A stretch of DNA of 8,283 bases from Anaerolineae bacterium (lineage in GTDB: Bacteria; Chloroflexota; Anaerolineae; SpSt-313): contig JAIMBM010000109.1 in assembly GCA_023511475.1 (NCBI GenBank), positions 1 to 8,283 of the forward strand, read 5' to 3'. The notes under the pieces are model-generated. The model was given only the letters and a program-made list of their open reading frames with translations, was not told the DNA's origin and did not search any database. This document shows, in pieces, positions 1-6,370 of this stretch (positions are counted from its first letter, which is position 1; each line of letters opens with the position of its first letter). The position numbers and the translations under genes are program-made.

Positions 1-1845
1 CATCAGATAGAGCTCTTCATTCCCATCACGGGTCGAGACGAAGGCGATCCGTGTGCCGTCAGGCGAGACGGCCGGTTGCCGATCGTCGGCAGGGCTCGTG
101 GTGAGGCGTGCCAGACCGGCGCCGTTGTCGTCCATGGCGTAGACCTCCCAGTTGCCGTCGCGGTTGGAGCTGAAGGCGATGCGTCCTGTCGCCGGTGGCC
201 GCGTCGGCGTGGGCAGTGGTGGCCGCGTGGGCACGGGCGTGGCCCCAGGCGTTGCCGGCAGAACGGGGCACCAGGAAGGCCGGCCCTCGCTGGCGTAGGT
301 GTGGGTAAGCCGGATCAGGCCCGGGCCGTCGACGCCGCAGAGCAAGATCTCCCAATTGCCTGCGACCTCGGCGGTGTAAGCGAGACGCGTGCCGTCGGGC
401 GACCAGGCCAGCGATGTGCCCTCACTGGCCCTGGCCAGGAGCCGGCGTTCGGCGCCATCGGCGTCCATCACGGCCAGGCTGACCGCCGGCCGCGACCACA
501 TGGTGAGCGGCCTCTGCCACGTGTAGGCGAGGCGCGTGCCGTCGGGCGACCAGGCTGGGTGGCGCGCCGATTCGGGCTGCCTTGTCAGGTCGACCCGCTC
601 GGAGCCGTCGGCGCCGACGACCACGATCACGCTGCCGGCGTTGCAGGCGATGCGCCGCCCGTCGGGCGACCAGGTCGGCTCGCGGGCGCCCTCGGCCAGT
701 CGGGCGACCTCAGAACCGTCGGCGTTCATGACATAGACTGCCTCTGCGCCGTCACGGTCCGAGACAAAGGCGATACGCTGCCCATCGGGCGACCAGGCCG
801 GCCAGCGGTCGTTGCCCGCGGCACGGGTCAGGCGGGTCACATCGAGTCCGTCGGCGCTCATGGCGTAGAGCTCATAGTCGCCATCGCGGTTCGAGGCGAA
901 GGCAATGCGCCGGCCATCGGGCGACCAGGCGGGCTCGACGTCGTCGGCCGGGTTGTTAGTTAGGCGGGCCAGGTCCGTCCCGTCGGCGTTCACGGCATAG
1001 ATCTCGTTGTTGCCGTCGCGGTCCGAGGAGAAGGCGAGGCGCCCGGTCAGGGCGATGGGGGTGGGCGACCACGCAGGCTCACCGTCGGCGCCGGGGCTGT
1101 GGGTGAGGCGCACGAGGCCCGAGCCGTCGCTCGCCATCGCGTAGACCTCGGGGTCGCCGTCGCGATTGGAGCTGAAGGCAAGCCAGCGACCATCGCAGGA
1201 CCAGGCGGGGTGGTCATCGGCGCAACGGTTGGCCGTCAGGCGGACGGGGTTCGACCCATCGGCGCTCATGACATAGATCTCGTCGTTGCCGTCGCGCCTG
1301 GAGACAAAGGCGATACGCTGGCCATCGGGCGACCAGGCCGGGCTGCGGTTGTCGGCCGGGCCCGTGGTCAGGCGCGTCGTGCCCGAGCCGTCGGCGTTCA
1401 TCAGGTAGATCTCCCAGTGGCCGTCGCGTTTCGACGCGAAGGCGATGCGTGTGCCATCGGGCGACCAGGCAGGCTCGCCGTCCTCGGCCGGATGCTGGGT
1501 GAGGCGCGTATCGGCGGTGCCGTCGGCGTTGATCACATAGAGCTCGCGGTTGCCGGCGCGGTCGCTCGTAAAGGCGAGGCGCGCGCCGTCGGGCGACCAG
1601 GCCGGCTGGCCGTCGTAGCCGGGGTGATCCGTCAGGCGGGTGACGCCAGAGCCGCCGGCGTCCATGGCATAGATCTCCGAGTTGCCGTCGCGCGTCGAGG
1701 CAAAGGCGATGCGCAGGCCATCGGGCGAGGGGGCGGGGGAGCAGTCGGTGCCCCTCTTGTAGCCCAGGCCGGTGAGGCCCTGGCCGCTCGTGCTCATCGA
1801 GTAGATGCGCTCGCTGCCCTCGCGACCGGAAGTGAAGATCAGGCG
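1..1845 (-). repeat. Tandem ~126-bp coding repeats (propeller blades)
   Basis: The blades of the propeller lipoprotein are conserved enough in DNA to show as a tandem repeat. On the plus strand the antisense of W-S-P-D-G (gggcgaccaggc) recurs many times, e.g. near 395, 546, 666, 786, 918, 1328, 1458 and 1588, typically at 120-132-bp steps. Blade 10 (V-I-V-V-V) and blade 11 (with an extra W-rich loop) are the most diverged. Near-identical codons in adjacent blades suggest duplication within the gene, but shared codon bias could contribute. Confidence 0.8.
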
Positions 1846-2034
1846 CTCGCCCAGCGCCCTGAGCGCCGCCGGCTCGGTATAGGCCGTGGGCTCCACGAGC
1901 GCCAGGGTCGCCCGCGGCCGCACCCTGCCCGCCAACCGCTCGCAGCAACAGCCGGAGACGACGGCGGCCAGGAGGGCCGCGGCGATCAGCCGCGGCCCCA
2001 TGCTCGCGATGCGTGGGTGCAGATGCACTCCCAC
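1..2034 (-). CDS. Lipoprotein with tandem PD40/TolB-like beta-propeller repeats (3' end outside window)
   Basis: The minus-strand frame is open from 2034 to the left edge (678 codons, no stop); the C-terminus lies outside. The N-terminus is a lipoprotein signal: one Arg, then a hydrophobic stretch LIAAALLAAVV ending in the lipobox VSGC (Cys at residue 29). From about residue 63 there are fourteen blades of roughly 42 residues, each of the type R-(I/L)-A-F-x-S-x-R-D-G-N-x-E-(I/L)-Y-x-M-N-A-D-G-S followed by L-T and PAWSPDG. These are hallmarks of PD40/TolB propeller repeats. A Pro/Thr linker at about residues 595-617 separates blades 12 and 13. Start: GTG at 2034 has GGAGG six bases upstream; ATG at 2001 in the same frame would give a shorter signal peptide and has no clear Shine-Dalgarno. 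Such propellers usually bind proteins or ligands; no catalytic domain is visible in this part. The function is unknown, and a protease or other C-terminal domain could follow outside the window. Confidence 0.9.
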   Translation of the reverse strand, partial: MGVHLHPRIASMGPRLIAAALLAAVVSGCCCERLAGRVRPRATLALVEPTAYTEPAALRALGERLIFTSGREGSERIYSMSTSGQGLTGLGYKRGTDCSPAPSPDGLRIAFASTRDGNSEIYAMDAGGSGVTRLTDHPGYDGQPAWSPDGARLAFTSDRAGNRELYVINADGTADTRLTQHPAEDGEPAWSPDGTRIAFASKRDGHWEIYLMNADGSGTTRLTTGPADNRSPAWSPDGQRIAFVSRRDGNDEIYVMSADGSNPVRLTANRCADDHPAWSCDGRWLAFSSNRDGDPEVYAMASDGSGLVRLTHSPGADGEPAWSPTPIALTGRLAFSSDRDGNNEIYAVNADGTDLARLTNNPADDVEPAWSPDGRRIAFASNRDGDYELYAMSADGLDVTRLTRAAGNDRWPAWSPDGQRIAFVSDRDGAEAVYVMNADGSEVARLAEGAREPTWSPDGRRIACNAGSVIVVVGADGSERVDLTRQPESARHPAWSPDGTRLAYTWQRPLTMWSRPAVSLAVMDADGAERRLLARASEGTSLAWSPDGTRLAYTAEVAGNWEILLCGVDGPGLIRLTHTYASEGRPSWCPVLPATPGATPVPTRPPLPTPTRPPATGRIAFSSNRDGNWEVYAMDDNGAGLARLTTSPADDRQPAVSPDGTRIAFVSTRDGNEELYLM

Positions 2035-2040
2035 TTGTGA

Positions 2041-2045
2041 CCTCC
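2041..2045 (-). promoter_or_regulatory. Shine-Dalgarno deciding the GTG start of the propeller gene
   Basis: The minus strand reads GGAGG-TCACAA-GTG, a full GGAGG core six bases before GTG at 2034-2032. The frame is the same as ATG at 2001-1999, and the nearest upstream in-frame stop is TAG at 2049-2047. The ATG is preceded only by GCGAGC. The longer start adds eleven residues before the signal peptide core. Confidence 0.6.
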
Positions 2046-2049
2046 GCTA

Positions 2050-2104
2050 CTACGTGCTGCGTACTGCGTAAGGATCGACTCCCTGCGCGGTACGTAGCAC
2101 GCAG
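2050..2104. repeat. Imperfect inverted repeat in the gap between the CARDB and propeller genes
   Basis: Plus-strand arms CTACGTGCTGCGTAC (2050-2064) and GTACGTAGCACGCAG (2090-2104) are complementary at 13 of 15 positions. In minus-strand RNA one of the two exceptions becomes a G-U pair. The loop is 25 nt. The arms are built from related 7-mers (TACGTGC, TGCGTAC, TGCGTAA; and TGCGTGC, TACGTAC on the other strand), unlike the surrounding coding DNA. There is no U-run after it, so an intrinsic terminator is not well supported. A small GGCCG-CTGG-CGGCC stem-loop lies beside it at 2116-2129. It could be a REP- or MITE-like relic or an RNA-processing or termination hairpin. Confidence 0.55.
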
Positions 2105-2168
2105 TCGACGCAACGGGCCGCTGGCGGCCGGTCACCTTGAGTATGGCTCCCGCGGGCGTATATGGCAC

Positions 2169-5100
2169 TCACGGCATATCCGTGTACTCGAAGCGGTCGG
2201 TGCTGTCGTTCCAGCGGCGCAGGTAGTGGCCGAGCGTGGTGATTTTGAGCGTGCGTGGGTTCCAGACGATGAGCACCTTGTCCTTGTGGACGCCGGCCAG
2301 CGGGTTCGCCGGCTCAAAGCCATCGCTATCGCCCAGTGACCCGGTGGGGTCGACCTGCAGGTAGAACTTGATGCGGCAGTCGCTCCAGTCGACGTCCACG
2401 CCGGGCGTGAGGCTTGCGCTGTCGCCGGCCTCCGGCGTGGCTGCCCAGACCTCGCTCCCACGCGAGACGACGGCAACGCGGTGCACGGTGACACGGGTCA
2501 CATTGCTGCTGTGGCCGGCCCCGGCAATGGGCACGTCGGGTATGAGCGCGATGATGAACTTGACAGAGTCCTCTTCGATATCCTCCTCGGCGGCGGCCAG
2601 CACGTCCTTCGGGTTCCACTTGGTGGAGACGCTGTGGTAGTACCAGTAGTCGGGCGCGGTGACAAGGTCGATGCCGGTGACCGTGGTGCCTTCCATGTGC
2701 ACCGCGGCGTCGAGCCGGAAGCGGCCAAAGACGACCTCGACGTTATACTCCGGGTTCCACCAGGTGCCAGGCATGCTGGCCAGGATCGTCCAAGGGTTGA
2801 CGTCGGTGCTCAGCGTGCGCGTGCCGTTGAACCCGGCGGCCACCGGCAGCATGTCGATGTCGACGGTGTGCTCGCGGCCGGGCACGACCTCTGCCATAGC
2901 CTCGCCGCTCGGCAGGCCCTGCTTGGTGGCGCGGAAGTTGAACCACTGCCGCATCTTGTCGCCCGTGTTGACCTGCAGGCTGTACTGGCCCGCGCTGTCG
3001 GTCACTGCAGCTGGCTGCGTTGGGTTGCCGGGGACGTTGAGCAGCGAAGGGGTAACCTGTGCGCCGGCCACGGGGTTGCCCGATTGATCGCGCACAGTGC
3101 CGCGGACGGTGGCGAGAGTGGTGCGCTCGAGCTGGACGTTCAGTGTCACCTCGCCCAGCGGCGCCACCGTGACCTGCTGCGCCTGGGCGGTGTAGCCATC
3201 GGCCTCGAAGTGGAGGCTGTACTGGCCGGGTGGCAGCGAGAGGGTGTAGCGGCCCTTGGCGGCGCCCTCCTGGGTCGATAGCGTCGAGTAGCCGGCCGTC
3301 CCGACAAGCACGCCGCCCAACCGCGCCCCACCCGGCGTCGCCGTCACGGTGCCGCTCACCTGGCCGCGGTTGTTCAGATAGAGCGTGTCGGCGTCGTAGG
3401 TCCAGGTGTTGGCGGTCAGAGTGCCCGAGGTCTGCGCGGAGCGGTAGCCCGCGGTCGCGGCGCGCACGGTAAAGCTGCCCACGGGCACGCCCTCGAAGGT
3501 GACCCGCCCCTCCGCATCGGTCCGCGCCGTGGCCTGGGCCGCGCCCGCCTGCAGCGTGACCTCCACGCCCGCCATCGGCGGCGCCGGGAGGTCTCCGAGC
3601 GTGTCGTCGCGCACCTCAGCGCGCACCAGGCGGTTGTTGGGCGGCAGCACCACCGTCACCGTGCTCTCCGCACGGTTGTTGCTCTCGTCGGCCTCGGCGA
3701 TGGCGCCGGCGGGGTCCACGGTGACCACCAGATTGAACGCCTGCCTCGGTGCCGAGGGCAGGGGCAGCCAGCCGCTGTGGCCCGTGAGGGGCACCGGCGG
3801 CTGCGCCTCCACGGTGCTCGCCGGCGCCGTCCATTGAACCTCGGCAGTGGCCATGCCCAGCGCCGGCAGATTCACCATCTGCTCGCCGACGGTCCGGCCG
3901 TCGACCGCAAAGCGCACCAGGCAGTTGGCCGCGTCGCGCAGGCCGTTGTTGTGCACCACCGCCCTGAGCCGGACGGGCTCGCCAAAGTGCGGCGGGTCGG
4001 GCAGTGCGGCGAGGCCACTCTCCTGCACGGTGAGATCGGGCCGGGGCAGCGGCAGCCCGATCTGGGCGCGGTTGTTGGCCGGGCTGGCCTCGCCCAATGC
4101 GCCGTCGGGGTCCAACACCACCTCGAAGACCGGGTCATTGACCTGGCCCTCGGGGATGCGCCACTGCGTCTGCACCAGCGTGCATTGCTGGGGCAAAAAA
4201 CTCGAGCGGGCGATGGTCTCGGTGCCGACAACCTGCCCATCCACCTTGAACGCGACGCGCAGTGCCTTCCCCGGCGGCAGCAGGGCGGAGGAGTCGTTGC
4301 GCGGCGCCGCCCAAAGTGTGACCTGGCCGCCGGGCACCGCCGGCTGCGGAGCAAAGCCCATATCGCCGGGCGCGATGGAGAAAACAATCCCGCTCTCGCC
4401 CGGCACCGCGCCCACCGTGATCTGCGCGCTCGCCTCGTTGTTGCCCTCGTTCTCCTCTTCTACCAGGTTGTCAGGGTCGAGCACCACCTTATAGTCGAGG
4501 GGCGCCGTCCGCCCGGCGGGGATGTCATAGTCGGCCGTGTAGGTGTGCAGAAGGTGGGTCGAGTCGCAGTACTGCTCGTCGACGATCTGGCCATCGACCA
4601 GGAAGCGCACGCGCATGGCCGGCTCGACCCAGCCTTCGCCGCGCGAGACCCAGGGCACGCCGGTGGTGTTGTGCACGGTGGCCTGCAGGGTGAGCTTGCG
4701 CCCGGCCGAAACAGGGCTGGGCGACCAACGCAGGTCGGCCGCGCCAACCGCCGCATCGTGCCCGAGCACCGGTATGGTCACGGTGAGCTCGTTGTTGTGC
4801 TCGTCGGGCTCCAGCACGTCGTTCTCGGCATCGAACACGAGGCGCACGGTCACCGGCGAGCGGCGCACGTAGGAGGCGTTGTAACCGGCATAGCAGAAGC
4901 CGCTTTGCGGGCAGCGATGCCGGCACTCTTGGGCCAGCTCGCCGCCGATGTAGATGTACGTGCGCACGTTGGCGTCGGCGCGGCTGCCGGCGAAGCGGCG
5001 GAGCGCGTAGCTGACGCCGAACCCGGAGCCCTGGTACATGGCCTGCCCGTCGTGGAGGCCCTCAAAGCTGATGCCCTCTCGCATGGGAGCGATCTCGCCG

Positions 5101-5780
5101 GCGACCGGCTGCTGGTCGGCATCCTGCTTGTCTCGCTGGACGAACTGGCCGCAGGCCAGCTTGAGCGTGCTCGTCGCGCTGTTGTTGGTCTCGTCGCTCT
5201 CGGGCACCCGGTTCTCAGGGTCGACGATGACCTGCCAGGAGAGGGGCCAGAACAGGTCCTCTCCCCCTTCCACGTGGGCAAAGGGCCAGGGTGGGGCGAT
5301 GTAGGTAGTGCCCACCACCTTCGCCTCGCCGGGGGCGAGGAAGCACGGGCGCTCGTCGACCGTCTTGCCGTCGACCAGGAAGCGCACCCGCACGCCCACA
5401 GACACGCCGGGGTCGCTGTTGTTGTGGATGCGGGCCTTGAGCGGAGTGCCGATGGTCGGCAAGGCCAGATTCTGGGAGCCCTTGCCCTCATAGCTCAGAT
5501 CGGCGGCGCTCACCGAGACGTCTTTGCGTGCCCCCGGCAGCGCCGCTGTGGGCTGCGCCGGCGGCGCAGTGGCCGCGAGCGTCGGGGTTGTGGTGGGCTG
5601 GGCTGGGGCCGCGGTTGGCGTCGCCGTGACCGCTGAGGGCGCCGTGGTCGCCGTGGCCCCGTTGGAGGCCGCTGTAGGTGTGGGCGCCGGCGTCACCGGC
5701 TGGCAGCCGCCCAACAGGCACGTGGCAAGCGCGACGGCAACGAGAGACAGAGACGATGGTCTGCTGCGATGAGCGGCCAT
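2169..5780 (-). CDS. Large surface lipoprotein with CARDB repeats and carboxypeptidase-regulatory-like domains
   Basis: 1203 residues; ATG at 5780 preceded by AAGGGGAG at six bases' spacing; stop TGA at 2171-2169. Residues 1-25 are a signal peptide ending in the lipobox LGGC (Cys26), followed by a Thr/Pro/Ala linker to about residue 84. Five CARDB-like beta-sandwich repeats follow (about 87-208, 235-338, 342-456, 464-577 and 580-713). Each has R/A-F-x-V-D-G or a variant and ends in a D-x-x-N/G...E...NN motif (NN at 199, 329, 447, 569, 701). Three carboxypeptidase-regulatory-like repeats follow (about 718-795, 806-886, 889-978; e.g. TDAEGRVTFEGVPVGSFTV). Residues 980-1203 are a Trp-rich domain I do not recognise. 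CARDB and carboxypeptidase-regulatory modules are known extracellular adhesion or spacer domains; no peptidase active site is present. It is likely a long stalk or adhesin displayed on the membrane. The ligand is unknown. Confidence 0.92.
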   Translation of the reverse strand: MAAHRSRPSSLSLVAVALATCLLGGCQPVTPAPTPTAASNGATATTAPSAVTATPTAAPAQPTTTPTLAATAPPAQPTAALPGARKDVSVSAADLSYEGKGSQNLALPTIGTPLKARIHNNSDPGVSVGVRVRFLVDGKTVDERPCFLAPGEAKVVGTTYIAPPWPFAHVEGGEDLFWPLSWQVIVDPENRVPESDETNNSATSTLKLACGQFVQRDKQDADQQPVAGEIAPMREGISFEGLHDGQAMYQGSGFGVSYALRRFAGSRADANVRTYIYIGGELAQECRHRCPQSGFCYAGYNASYVRRSPVTVRLVFDAENDVLEPDEHNNELTVTIPVLGHDAAVGAADLRWSPSPVSAGRKLTLQATVHNTTGVPWVSRGEGWVEPAMRVRFLVDGQIVDEQYCDSTHLLHTYTADYDIPAGRTAPLDYKVVLDPDNLVEEENEGNNEASAQITVGAVPGESGIVFSIAPGDMGFAPQPAVPGGQVTLWAAPRNDSSALLPPGKALRVAFKVDGQVVGTETIARSSFLPQQCTLVQTQWRIPEGQVNDPVFEVVLDPDGALGEASPANNRAQIGLPLPRPDLTVQESGLAALPDPPHFGEPVRLRAVVHNNGLRDAANCLVRFAVDGRTVGEQMVNLPALGMATAEVQWTAPASTVEAQPPVPLTGHSGWLPLPSAPRQAFNLVVTVDPAGAIAEADESNNRAESTVTVVLPPNNRLVRAEVRDDTLGDLPAPPMAGVEVTLQAGAAQATARTDAEGRVTFEGVPVGSFTVRAATAGYRSAQTSGTLTANTWTYDADTLYLNNRGQVSGTVTATPGGARLGGVLVGTAGYSTLSTQEGAAKGRYTLSLPPGQYSLHFEADGYTAQAQQVTVAPLGEVTLNVQLERTTLATVRGTVRDQSGNPVAGAQVTPSLLNVPGNPTQPAAVTDSAGQYSLQVNTGDKMRQWFNFRATKQGLPSGEAMAEVVPGREHTVDIDMLPVAAGFNGTRTLSTDVNPWTILASMPGTWWNPEYNVEVVFGRFRLDAAVHMEGTTVTGIDLVTAPDYWYYHSVSTKWNPKDVLAAAEEDIEEDSVKFIIALIPDVPIAGAGHSSNVTRVTVHRVAVVSRGSEVWAATPEAGDSASLTPGVDVDWSDCRIKFYLQVDPTGSLGDSDGFEPANPLAGVHKDKVLIVWNPRTLKITTLGHYLRRWNDSTDRFEYTDMP

Positions 5781-5807
5781 GGAGTGCTCCCCTTCACAGC
5801 GCTCACT

Positions 5808-5859
5808 GCCTGCCAGCGACAGCGGAGACTCACCGGCCCTGCCGCGGCCGCTGGCAGGC
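5808..5859. repeat. Perfect 11-bp inverted repeat upstream of the CARDB lipoprotein gene
   Basis: GCCTGCCAGCG (5808-5818) and CGCTGGCAGGC (5849-5859) are exact reverse complements, separated by a 30-nt GC-rich interior. The element fills most of the 90-bp gap between the short reading frame and the CARDB gene, and ends 27 bases before the ATG. In minus-strand RNA it would form a stable hairpin just upstream of the ribosome site. There is no U-run, so a leader, processing or attenuation structure fits as well as a terminator. Confidence 0.6.
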
Positions 5860-5872
5860 TGCTCGGGCGCTC
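5860..5872 (-). repeat. 13-bp leader repeat, copy 1
   Basis: The minus strand reads GAGCGCCCGAGCA, identical to 8041-8029. This copy overlaps the stop codon of the short gene and ends 79 bases before the ATG of the CARDB gene. The other copy ends 78 bases before the ATG of the 258-aa lipoprotein gene. A related form, ATGAGCGCCCTGTGA, sits at 6300-6286 before the short gene. A 13-mer match in GC-rich DNA of this length can occur by chance. Confidence 0.3.
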
Positions 5873-6200
5873 ATGGTGTGCGGACGCCCCAGCGCACCAG
5901 GATGCGGCTCTGCCCCTGCTCTGCACGCTTGAGCATGTGGACCTCCAGGCCCCTCTGGCTCTCGGAGACCCATATTGACCGCTTCCACGGGCTGTTGGCG
6001 TACGACACCGCGTTGTCGTTCCTCCAGCCGCGCAGCTTCATTTGCGCCTGGAAAAAGTTGCCGATCACGATGAGGTCCTCCTCTTTCGTGACATAGGCGC
6101 GGTACTCGGGGTTCGCCAGCGGCAGGAACTTTTCCTCATCGAACAGCTTCTTGTCGGCGTCGGTGACGGCAACCTTCGTGGCGCCCGGGTAGGCCGGCAC
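5871..6200 (-). CDS. Short 'YPGA'-type hypothetical protein, probably 5'-damaged
   Basis: 109 residues if read from GTG at 6200; stop TGA at 5873-5871. The body reads as a real protein. It opens with P-A-Y-P-G-A-T, then an acidic Lys-rich stretch, then E-E-D-L-I-V-I-G-N-F-F-Q-A-Q-M-K-L-R-G-W (about 41-59). That is the helix-plus-GW pattern seen in small secreted domains that start with a YPGA strand. The end is basic (RILVRWGV). The family is not firmly recognised. The GTG has no Shine-Dalgarno, and the frame stays open upstream only to a TAG at 6239-6237. Beyond that TAG, in the same frame, is an ATG with a purine-rich ribosome site. No signal peptide is encoded, unlike all neighbours. The first in-frame residues after the TAG, QPEPV, are what one expects just after a lipobox Cys. 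It is either a pseudogene, a cytoplasmic remnant, or a gene hit by a sequencing error. Confidence 0.6.
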   Translation of the reverse strand: MPAYPGATKVAVTDADKKLFDEEKFLPLANPEYRAYVTKEEDLIVIGNFFQAQMKLRGWRNDNAVSYANSPWKRSIWVSESQRGLEVHMLKRAEQGQSRILVRWGVRTP

Positions 6201-6277
6201 GAGGTCGCCGCTGCCAACCCGGACCGGCTCGGGCTGCTACTGCGCAAGGGCGGCTCGCCGGTGCATGTGCTCCCTTT
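6201..6277 (-). other. Likely original 5' end of the short gene, interrupted by in-frame TAG
   Basis: The minus strand has AAAGGGAG (6277-6270), three bases, then ATG (6266-6264). This opens M-H-R-R-A-A-L-A-Q followed by TAG (6239-6237), then Q-P-E-P-V-R-V-G-S-G-D-L in frame with the body of the short protein. Without the TAG the frame would be 132 codons including the stop. Two Args then A-A-L-A look like the n-region and first part of a signal peptide whose hydrophobic core and Cys are missing. The context CAG-TAG-CAG also allows a simple C-to-T change in a CAG run. Confidence 0.5.
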
Positions 6278-6321
6278 CCCGCACGTCACAGGGCGCTCAT
6301 CGGGCGAAGGCTTTGCGCGGG

Positions 6322-6354
6322 CCTGCCCCAACCCCGTGCTGGGCCAGGGGCAGG
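6322..6354. repeat. Inverted repeat between the 214-aa lipoprotein gene and the short gene
   Basis: CCTGCCCC (6322-6329) and GGGGCAGG (6347-6354) are perfect 8-bp arms around a 17-nt loop, which itself has CCCC (6332-6335) opposite GGG (6341-6343). It starts 16 bases after the TAA of the 214-aa gene. No U-run follows on the minus strand. It is a candidate terminator-like, mRNA-stabilising or processing hairpin. Confidence 0.45.
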
Positions 6355-6370
6355 GAACACAGAGCAAGCT

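Noticed and set aside
1..1845. CRISPR array or satellite repeat in the 126-bp periodic region
   Set aside because: The periodicity is fully explained by in-frame propeller blades; there are no short identical repeats with unique spacers.
1214..2113. Minus-strand open frame of 299 codons over the propeller gene
   Set aside because: It is out of frame with the propeller repeats, is Arg-rich and lacks the blade motif. The frame starting at 2034 gives the coherent PD40 protein and a signal peptide.
2130..2168. Possible -10 (CATACT) for a separate propeller-gene promoter
   Set aside because: No acceptable -35 at the proper distance.
3777..5636. Plus-strand open frame of 619 codons opposite the CARDB gene, and similar long ones at 76-963, 1099-2040 and 2481-3281
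   Set aside because: They mirror the true minus-strand genes in GC-rich DNA. Their translations are Arg/Gly/Ala/His-rich without domains, and their repeats are antisense copies of the W-S-P-D-G and CARDB repeats.
6322..6354. Intrinsic terminator after the 214-aa gene
   Set aside because: The stem is good but no U-run follows on the minus strand, so it is listed only as an inverted repeat.
6065..6367. Minus-strand 100-codon frame overlapping the damaged 5' end, containing a weak lipobox-like A-A-A-T-S-C
   Set aside because: It lacks a hydrophobic stretch, is in a different frame from the short gene's body and reads as Arg/Ser/Pro-rich noise. Joining it would require a frameshift that still does not give a signal peptide.
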